Origin: Alisma plantago-aquatica
Taxonomy: Eukaryota; Streptophyta; Magnoliopsida; Alismatales; Alismataceae
Reading direction: 5' to 3'
NCBI GenBank assembly: GCA_963693085.1
Contig: OY856412.1
Coordinates: 1,125,128,744 to 1,125,192,743 of the forward strand
Length of the DNA stretch: 64,000 bases
The position numbers and the translations under genes were made by a program. Below the pieces are notes generated by a model. That model saw nothing but the letters and a program-made list of their open reading frames with translations, did no database searches and was not told where the DNA came from. Positions 55,867 to 64,000 of this stretch are shown one piece after another. Each line of letters starts with the position of its first letter. Within the stretch, counting starts at the first letter, position 1.

Positions 55867-58334
55867 GTAAACCACTAGTTTTCCTTAGTACATGGAACAA
55901 CACTAGAGAACTGGCTCAGACTTGACCATTCAATTATAAGAAATATATCACTACTACTCAATTTAAGGACACAAAGAAATATATCATTTACATCCCACAT
56001 ATTCAACAATATGCGTTCTGAGTTTTCCCGTAGGAGTTACTCATTTCACCATCCAACAAGATACTTATGTTGTACATGGATCTATGGTATAGTGAAACTA
56101 CATGATAAGGATTTCACTTTATTAGACATGCCAATTGAGTATCTTTCAATGCATCAATCAAGTTACAACTTATTAACCCTAAACAAAATCTACAAAATTG
56201 AGGGAGGATGCAACTTCAGAAGATATATAACATATTAAGTGAGAACTTGTCTCATCATGAAATGGCACTAGTATACTGGAATTATTGATGTCATCATTAA
56301 CAACACTTCACTATGGGATGTCAATCCCTCATTTATGCACAAAGCACTTAGTTGGTCATTAAACCAATTTATATGATCCTGCATATTAAATATCATAAAA
56401 GAGCCTCAATGTTATTCATAATCACTACTTTTTATTGTATAGGGCTCACCATAGCATTCACTTAGCTAGGCGATTCATTTTACCTACAAGTTAATGTTGC
56501 ACAAGTAGCAGACAGAAAATACTATCTGTGAATACCAATTCTTCGAATATAATGAATACACATATCTTAATATCATCACTTAAGGATTAGGGTTTATATG
56601 TACCCGATTAGGGTTTAGTAGTATCATACCACCTCTCATCCCTAATTCCATTACTTCCTTTTTTTTGGAGAATCAAGTATAATTTTTTATGGTTAGCCAT
56701 TTATACTCTCATCCCTTTTAAATAAACCTTTACTCTAAGTACTGACCATGTTCATACTTACATGTGTATACCTTAACTACCTTCAACACATGAGTGTTGA
56801 TCATCCTTAACACATGAGTGTCATCCTATTCAGAAACAGGGTGTCGTGACCTGACCATGTATGGGGTGTCGTGACCAAGACACAACCCATGTGTCATGAT
56901 TGTGACACATCCCAAGGTCTAGACCTATCATTACACCTAGTTTCAACTGGAACACCATCAAACCAAAATGTCACGATCGCGACACAAGAAGATAGTAGCA
57001 TGGTGTTACCACCACGACACCATGGCTATAAAATGATACATCATGACCATGACAAAGTGTGTCATGACCGTTTCTTTCTAGGTGCGTCGTGACAATCTAG
57101 CATGACATCAAGACCAAGTCATACAACCGATTATTTTCTTCTTTACAAATTGTATGTTTTGACCCAACCTAAACATGTCTTGGCCGCAACTAATCTAACC
57201 TCAACATGATACAACATGCACACTGGCTAACAAGTGTTGCCACTATTAAACTTAGTCATCTTGACCGTAAGGTCAGCCAACAACCAAATCAGACCCTATA
57301 AAATGTTGCATCGTGACCCAACCAGTATGTAATGACTAGTCTAAGGTTAAGGGGTGTGTTTGCGACCAAAACCACCCTACCAAGGGGTGTCGACTGCGAA
57401 AGAAGTCCAGGGGTTAGTCTTGACCACCTGCAACACCCGTAGCAGATTTGAACTAGGATCAAAATAGGTGATCAACCCAGAACACCAAGCGTAATAGAGT
57501 GAGCATCACCATATTCTTGAGTGTTCAATGAACCCTAACCTTGATGATGAAGATCATAAAAGAGAGTTGTTTTAAGGGGGAAAACTAAGAATATTATACA
57601 TATATAATCAGATCAAAACTTTCTATTTGATCAAAATAACAAATTCATAAAACAAGTAGTAAGATCAAATTTAAAGGTGCATATAATAGAGATAGGAGAA
57701 GTTATAAAACCCACCTGATTTTGGGGAGGAACAACCTCCCAAGGCTCAAGCTTTCAAGACCTTCAACCAAACTCCAACACTTCATTTAAGGGAAACACCT
57801 CCAAGAAGAAGAAGAATCCATGATCAGAAGGAGGTTCAGAGAAAGGAAAATAGATCTTGGTCAAACCAAAAAGAAAAGATCATCTTTCACTCGAGTTCAC
57901 CATGATAACCCTAGCTTATGATCTTTGTAAGAAAGAGATCTTCAAGAAGAACTACCATGGATGTTCCACGACCATAGAGGAAGAAGAAGATGAAGAGTCT
58001 AAAAAAACATGATTCTAGAAGGAAAGATCACTTACTAAGAGATTATTCTCCAAGATGCACCACCAAAATATAACCCTAGCACAAGATCTACAATCATGTA
58101 CCAAAGATCAGCTACCCAAAGATTAAGTTTTGCTTCTTCTTGCTCCTGAATCTCCAAAGGCGGTCTCAAGGAAGATGATGAAGTTCTCGGCCAAAAAAAA
58201 TTGCTTGGTTGTGAAGAAGATGGTTTATATACTGAAAAGGAGGAGAGAAGTGAAGATCTTTTAGAAATCAACACCATAGGCCACCAAGGGACACATGCCC
58301 TCCAAAGAGATAACCTTCCCTTCACTCCCATGCC
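55867..58334 (-). repeat. LTRf-3: old LTR-like DNA, partly an inverted relative of the Chromo-1 LTR
   Basis: About 55985-56075 is a diverged inverted copy of the Chromo-1 LTR near 54660-54745 (shared CTGAGTTTTCCC and CATTTCACCATCCAACA-type strings). Farther on are a cluster of GTGTCGTGAC motifs (56841-57093), TGCAACACCCGTAGC at about 57429, and a minus-strand TATATAAACC (about 58216-58226) with purine-rich leader-like sequence after it. No coding sequence; the frame at 58035-58331 (minus) is not recognisable. Cut by Copia-3b at 58335. Confidence 0.45.
56841..57093. repeat. Cluster of GTGTCGTGAC-type motifs
   Basis: GTGTCGTGAC at 56841 and 56866; GTGTCATGAT-TGTGACAC at 56891; TGTCACGATCGCGACA at 56969; CCACGACACC near 57011; CATGACCATGAC near 57042; GTGTCATGACC at 57059; GCGTCGTGAC at 57084. 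The first three are 25 bp apart, and two are long inverted repeats. A TATA-like CTATAAAATG (57026) lies inside. Possibly the U3 enhancer part of an old LTR. Confidence 0.55.
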
Positions 58335-60580
58335 TGTTGGATTTTAGGAGAGGCAGAGAAGGCAGCGGAAACAAAAAAATTTCTCCTCCCCAAACCCAAA
58401 ACAAGGAAACACGTCAACGTCTATACAATAGGAAAGGATGGTTTGTGGAATCATACTTTGTACCGAGGCTTGCTCGGCGACAATACCTCGCGGCTTGCGC
58501 AGTCTTCACCTCCGGTCTTGGACGGTGTCTGTGCAGCTCCTGGTCGCACCGGGACTGATGACTCATGGTCTCACTGGGACTGTCGGGATTGACAGCTGTC
58601 CTCCAAGCGGTAGAAATCTCCCACCTCTGAAGTAGTCCACACGGACCACGTGGAACTCCAATATCCTTGTCTCACAAGGAATTGGAAGGAGTCGCACCCT
58701 CTTGTCAGTGTACTAGTCACTGACACACTCTCATGCCACCAGTCGCTTTCTACAGTTGTCTTTCCCTTATTGTGCCTCCCTTATTGGGTAGCACTTGCTC
58801 GGGCTCTCTCGGTTACCAAAACCAGAGAGAACGACAACTTTACAGAGCAACTGGTTGCACTGAGTTTTTCTTTGAGAAACCCCCAATACCCCTATATATA
58901 GGAGGGTCATGGGACAGGGTTCTCTATCCCGGGAAATGCGAGACTAAAACAGGAGTAGAAGGGTTTGAGATTTTCCACAAAAAACAACCAATTGCGCAAC
59001 CTGAACCGATCGTTTCATTTCTGAAATGGTCGGTTGGGGACCTGAGTCGATCGGTTGACACCTCAACCGATCTGTTGGGACCCATGAAATGGTCGGTTCA
59101 CTTATGAACCGTTCGGTTCGTGGTCCTGCTCAGTTCCCGATTGACTTTTCTTCTTTTGTTTCTAATTGGTATCAAATACCAATCCTTGTTCCAATCAAAT
59201 TGGGCAAGTGAAATGAAAGGAAATTTCTCACCAATCCTACTTTCCCAACTTGCTCGGTTGCAACAGTTGAACTGATCGTTTCAACACTTGAAGCAATCAT
59301 TTCACCCTGTCCATGAGCCGATCGACTCACCACCTGAGCCGATCGGTTCACCAAGCTGAGCCAATCGGTTCATCACATGAGCCGATCGGTTGGGAGTGCA
59401 AGTTGTGCAGAAACAGTCAATTGCAGTTTCAATCAATCTGATACTCTAATCAATGTGTCCAACACCTTGAGCATTATGACATTGAGCTATCAATTAATTG
59501 AGTGTTTAATTGAACTACTAAACTCCTTTAGTAATCAATCTAAACATTGTTTGTGGACAAAACTCCTCTTCCAGGTTAAATCCTATGTGTGTGAACCTGT
59601 AGGTCCATTTCACGTTGGTAGTGAAAGTCCATAACACTTATGACTTCACAAGCAAAGAGCTGTTCTTAGTCACACATCATTGCTACCCAAGTGAAATAGA
59701 AAGTTGGAGAACAACTTTCAATCCTACAATCCGTGAATGGTGTTACAGTGAATGTATAATTCCTTTGTCACTGATATCCCGAATGAACTCGAGGCATGGA
59801 ACAATCATCCTATCAACGTTCATTCACTTTCTTGATCTCAGAGTAGATTGGAAGATATATGTATGACATCAATATCACATACTGATTCACACATGTGTGC
59901 ACACCTTTCTCAATCCTACTCATCAAGTGGCCATGGATATCAAGCTCCCTCAGGAGGGACAAATCCCATATCTATCACTCACCCCTCAAAAGCCCCATGT
60001 GTCAAAGCCACCCAATCATCACCTTTACAACAACCCATGTTTCAGGACTGCGTTTGATGATGTCAAAGTGTGCCCAATGACATGTGTTGATTGTAGTGAT
60101 TTCAGGTCAAAGAATCACACTCACCACCATCACTGTGAGTAGTGACTGTGACTACCATGTCATGGTTCCATGTGTCAAACTCACAATGGGTCTGTCCGGT
60201 ACGCTTGTTCTCTAACAAGTACCTGTGTGTTTGATTTGATATCTCTATATCATGACTAATGAGATTATGTCATCAACCAACACCACAATCTAGTCTTGTG
60301 TGTCATTGCTTTCTATCTACCTTCCACAATGACATCTGACTAGGGACATTATAAGAATGTACAAACTCTTAGCATCTGTATGATCTCATCGTTCAGGTCC
60401 TTAAACTGAAAGCATACGTCATTGAGTACTGTCATTCTCTAGACATTCAATCTGTTCTATAACTATCTCATATGACCGAACCAAAAAGAATTGGAAGCTT
60501 TCCTTTTATGTTTATCAAATCAATCTTAATGTATCCCACCAATCATCCCATGATTAGCTCTCAGGGCATACATACCAACA
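58335..60580 (-). repeat. Copia-3b left LTR (3' LTR), 2246 bp
   Basis: TGTTGGATTTTAGG to CATACCAACA on +, collinear with 40391-42610. Phased units start at 59003, 59023, 59044, 59064, 59086, 59106 and 59269, 59290, 59315, 59336, 59358, 59380. TATA (minus) at 58892-58901. A small insertion repeating CTGGTCGCACCGGGACTG-like text lies near 58540-58590. Confidence 0.9.
59003..59393 (-). promoter_or_regulatory. Phased palindromic array in Copia-3b LTR (two blocks of six)
   Basis: Spacing 20, 21, 20, 22, 20 in block 1 and 21, 25, 21, 22, 22 in block 2, the same architecture as Copia-3a. Several units are exact GAGCCGATCGGTT, although individual units have mutated independently of 3a. Confidence 0.7.
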
Positions 60581-60595
60581 GACTCCCACTTGCAC
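60581..60595 (-). other. Copia-3b polypurine tract
   Basis: GTGCAAGTGGGAGTC on the minus strand, identical to Copia-3a. Confidence 0.88.
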
Positions 60596-62992
60596 TGTGA
60601 GCCAATCACCTTTGAATCATATTCATAGTGATCTTCAAACATGTCCCACATGTTACTCTGCTCTAGTGCGATCATAGTGAGTAATGGCAACACCTTGCCA
60701 AAGTCAGTATAAATTGCATGTCTCTCATCTCTTCGTTGTACGTCACACGTATGAGATGGAGTTGTCATAATATGTGATCTAGTATTCCTTTGCTAACCTT
60801 TAGCCACATTGCATGATCAAGGATTCCATACTTGTCATCAATGACCGGAATATCTATAAGTTCATCTCAGGAACTTCCAGATCCATATAGTATCCATTGA
60901 TGTTCTCTAACGAATTGATACTCGACATTTCCTTTTAAATGGTTTTATTGGAACACTTCCAATTATCAACAAACTTTCACTTATATATATATCCTATATA
61001 TATATAAATATATAAATAAATATATATATATATATATATATATATTGCGATTAATTTTCTGTCCTTTCAGAAATTCTCATCAATGTAACTCTTTACATTG
61101 AACTCTTCCTTATCTCCATAAAACTAGTAATTCACAAGTACTTATCAAGTTCTCATGGTATTCCAGTAACCCTTACTGGAAGTTGACAGACATCCACTTG
61201 TCATGTCCCACATATGAGTTTTCAGAATGAGCACATCATATTGCCATGTCCTACATACAAGATGATGAATGCATTTTGTTCTTCCCATGTCGATACATGC
61301 AAGATAATGGGATGATTACATACATGATAGATCCATATCTATTCTTAGTGTTCCCATTCTTCATAATAATTGGACATTTGGCCTTGGGATACTAACTCCA
61401 TGTAACATGGACAAGTTTTCTCCCACTGAATCTGTGCATACTGAACCCTTCATTACAGATTGCCAATGTATGCTTTCTCTTTTTAGGTCAAGAGGTTTTC
61501 AAGAACTATCTCTATAGATCTCTATTCCTATCACATAGGAAACATCTCTATCTTCCTTAAAGACAATTTCCACTTTTGGATTTCCATTCAAGAACATTTC
61601 CATTTCACATCAATAGGTGGAATGTGAATACGCTCCCACTAAATCACAGATCCCTTCTTTATCTTTGACATATCAGTCAAACCCTTTGACTATATCATCA
61701 AAGTAAAGATCCAATTCTGAGTTGCTTGTACTCAATCAATCACATTGATTAGTCCATTGTAACTTATAGACTTCATTTGCATTAGTGGATTCATAAACCT
61801 TATAGGTTGTGTCATGTACACATTCTTGTTTTATTCCTCATAGGAATGCGGTTTTAGTATCCATATGCCAAATGTCTTAGTCATTAAGTTGCAATCAACA
61901 AGCATCATCCTTCTCAAAATGCTATCCATGTGTCTTAACACTTAAGACTCATTTGCACTTATGGATTTCATCTAATGGGTGCTACCGTGCTACCATCAAG
62001 GTCATACCTTATGGTTCACATGGATGTCATTTAGGATGAAATGGTCATAAACCATAACTCAAAATTCGGTTCCTCATATTCATCTAGATAGTTGACTCAT
62101 CACATGAACAACTCATCACATAGATAATTGAGGTGTAAGGATATAAGAATTCACAACCCTTGTGATTCTTAATTTCTTTTATTAAGAAGAATTCAGTTAT
62201 TTGTTAATCATTCTCTAAATCCTTAGAGTATGACCCCTTATTGATTTAAACATCACCATGCCTTAATCATGAGTTCACTATGATACACTATCATAATCAC
62301 TCATAAGGATCTCAAACATTTGGTCCAAGTATTTCATTCATTGATCTCATCAAGAATTAACACTTTACCAAATTTGTACTTCATCTATGATAATCTTGAA
62401 CACTTCAAGATATTCATATTGGTATTTCTAGTAACCCTTTGAAGTATTAGCATTTGTTCCAATAGGTATGTAAATACATCACATGTATTATACCTAATAG
62501 GACAATCATTCTCCTACTACCATTAGTGAGGATTGATTAATCATGTCCAAGATATTCATGTCTCTTACTGGTTCTCTAACCAAAAGAGTCTAGATTTATC
62601 CATCACATGGAAACTAGAAATGAATTTCTCATGATTGATGCTAATTTGATTGTTTGATTTATCTATAACTTTTAGGTATCATTTTATCCTATGCATATCA
62701 AATACCACAAGATAAACAAGGAATTGACACAAAGATCATATCTTAAAATATTGAAACATCAACTTCATTAATTGCGATCATTGTCATACAATATGCAAAA
62801 ATAAAGTGTTTCTATCTATTGGCAAATATGAAATAGCAGTTCATAACTGTATTACATGCCTTTTAGGCTGAAAATAAACTAAAGTACTCCTATCTATGGC
62901 AGAAACACTTGCCCCACTTATTGAGTGCTTTACACTTTACATCTTGGTATCATATACCTCAAAAGTTTTACAAGTTTACTTTCATGACACCT
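60596..62992 (-). pseudogene. Copia-3b pol remnant, same shortened state as in Copia-3a
   Basis: About 2.4 kb, collinear with 42626-44996, with the same RT and RNase H scraps on minus (the IGKEIYRD-like piece near 61530, for example). Differences from 3a are point changes and small indels, for example a small duplication of GTGCTACC near 61979 and the AT microsatellite. Confidence 0.7.
60982..61045. repeat. AT microsatellite in Copia-3b
   Basis: About 64 bp of (AT)n with a few interruptions. The same point in Copia-3a (43013-43034) has only a short TATATATCCTATATATAT run, so it expanded after the copies separated. Confidence 0.9.
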
Positions 62993-63450
62993 TTAAGTAG
63001 AGACGTCTATCGCCTCCTTCTTCTTTTGTTCTTCTAGATAGAGAGGACAATTCCTTTTCCAATGTCCTAGCTTTTGACAATGGTGGCAATTGCCTTTCTT
63101 GGTCATGCCTCCCTTGGCCTTGAGAGCTGAAGACGACTTGGGCTCCTGGCTAGCATCAGAACCTTTCTTAGCTTTGCCCTTGCCCTTGCACTTGGACTTG
63201 CCTTTCTTGCTCGTGATCACCATCACAGACTTAGGCTTGTCCTTCTTCATCTATGTCTCGGCTGTCCGCAACATGCCAAACAACTCTGACAGTGGCCTAT
63301 CAAAGTTGTTCATGTTATATTTCATCACAAACTGACTGTAGGATTCTGGCAACGATTGCAGTATCACGTTAGTAGCCAACTCTTGGCTCAGTGGAAATCC
63401 CAGTCTTGTCAGGTTCTCCACATACTAAATCATCTTGAGTATGTGAGGAC
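62993..63450 (-). pseudogene. Copia-3b gag C-terminal half, cut by Copia-4
   Basis: Minus frame from 63450: YVENLTRLGFPLSQELATNV, ESYSQFVMKYNMNNFDRPLS, then a TAG at about 63251 before MKKDKPKSVMVITSKKGKSK and a basic tail. The zinc knuckle is intact, CHHCQKLGHWKRNC (near 63060), unlike the Copia-3a and Copia-1 copies. Ends DVST at a TAA (62993-62995). The N-terminal half is displaced by the insertion at 63451. Confidence 0.9.
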
Positions 63451-64000
63451 TGTTGGATCCTAGATGGGTGATTAGATGCTCTAGAGGGGGGTGAATAGAG
63501 CTGAAAGCACTTAAACAAAATTCATTAAACCTTCAAGATATATCACAAGATAAGGTTGCTAACTAGGAAATTTGTGTGCAACTAAAACATACATAGCAAG
63601 GGGGAGAGAGATTGAACATGCACCAAATAGACAAGCTATTTAGAGTGGTTCCACAATTCAAACTAGAAGTGTGTTAGTCCACTTGCCTAGAGAGGTCAAC
63701 CTCTAGGACTTCCAAACAATTGCACTCTTATATTCATTCATAAGACATACAATGCATGACCAAACAAAAGACTTACCTATCGAATACAAAGAGTCTTCAA
63801 CCTTACCAAGGACTTACCCACTTTGCAAGAGTCTTCGGCCTTCTCTAAGGATTCACCCACTCTTGCATAAGTCTTCAGCCTTGCAGGAATTACCCACTCT
63901 TCTTGGATCTTCAACTTTTGACTTCACCTTCACTCGGAGAAGCTTCCACCAAGGTCTTACCTACTTGAGCAAGGAGTCTTCTGCCTTCACCAAGGGCTTA
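63451..64000. mobile_element. Copia-4: start of a further LTR element nested in Copia-3b gag
   Basis: The gag sequence breaks after GTGAGGAC (63450), where Copia-3a continues CAACTGG. The new sequence begins TGTTGGATCCTAGATGGG and has CTAGAGGGGGGTGAATAG at about 63480, a phrase I associate with SIRE/Maximus-type copia LTRs. It runs off the window, so orientation, length and TSD are unknown; the expected TSD is the last bases before 63451 (aggac). Confidence 0.65.
63790..64000. repeat. About 40-bp degenerate repeat units in the Copia-4 LTR
   Basis: AGTCTTC-x-GCCTT blocks followed by AAGG-CTTACCCACT-like text start near 63791, 63829, 63869, 63905 (diverged) and 63974. Period 36-40 bp. Cut by the window edge. 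Confidence 0.6.

Larger units (their letters stand above)
58335..63450 (-). mobile_element. Copia-3b: second copy of the Copia-3 family, extends past the window
   Basis: Left LTR 58335-60580, polypurine tract 60581-60595, decayed pol 60596-62992 and gag 62993-63450 (minus), all collinear with Copia-3a. At 63450/63451 gag is broken by another LTR; the rest should lie beyond the window. The preceding bases atgcc (58330-58334) are the expected TSD. Same LTR ends, same array and same shortened pol as 3a. Confidence 0.9.

Noticed and set aside
58035..58331. 98-residue minus-strand frame as a gene
   Set aside because: It lies after a TATA-like site in LTR-like leader sequence and is cut by the Copia-3b insertion; no known motif.

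Overview
The window looks like a gene-poor, repeat-rich stretch of a flowering-plant nuclear genome. I found no host gene, tRNA, rRNA, CRISPR array or prokaryotic signal. Almost all of it is LTR retrotransposons and their fragments. The plant diagnosis rests on Athila/Tat-type gag-pol, a chromodomain Ty3/gypsy element, several Ty1/copia lineages, tRNA-iMet primer sites (TGGTATCAGAGC) and 5-bp target-site duplications (TSDs). I cannot place the species.

Layout, using names coined here. AthR (1-5257, resuming 15069-~15410) is an old Athila/Tat-like gypsy remnant on +. LARD-1 (5258-15063, minus, TSD tcaat) sits inside it and has 3.15-kb LTRs and no coding capacity. LTRf-1 (16214-16503 plus 24667-25711) is a broken gypsy-type LTR split by Copia-1 (16504-24661, +, TSD aaaac), an 8.2-kb element with decayed but fully legible gag and pol. 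LTRf-2 (25712-26953) is another broken LTR. LARD-2 (26954-~36852, minus) is a non-coding element whose left LTR is split by Copia-2 (29616-33646, +, TSD cttgc), a compact copia that has lost its reverse transcriptase. A chimeric deletion joint near 36852 fuses the truncated right LTR of LARD-2 to the truncated left LTR of Chromo-1 (36852-55866, +), a chromodomain Ty3/gypsy. Copia-3a (40391-49607, minus, TSD caggt) is inserted in the RT frame of Chromo-1. LTRf-3 (55867-58334) is old LTR-like DNA. It is broken by Copia-3b (58335 to beyond the window, minus), whose gag is in turn broken by a further LTR, Copia-4 (63451 to the window edge).

How the parts relate: Copia-1, 3a and 3b belong to one gag lineage. 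3a and 3b share the same shrunken, wrecked pol, so the family probably moved with enzymes supplied in trans. LARD-1 and LARD-2 keep only LTRs, primer site and polypurine tract, and Chromo-1 is a plausible kind of helper. Copia-2 keeps gag, protease and integrase regions but has no RT.

The most unusual signal is in the Copia-3 LTRs. Two blocks of six copies of a palindrome-like motif (consensus GAACCGATCGGTTC) are spaced about 21 bp apart, or two helical turns, and lie roughly 100-490 bp upstream of the LTR TATA box. The array is present in all three LTR copies, and a further block lies in the gag leader of Copia-3a. It looks like a phased regulatory array. Similarity statements are by-eye estimates; nothing was aligned or searched by software.
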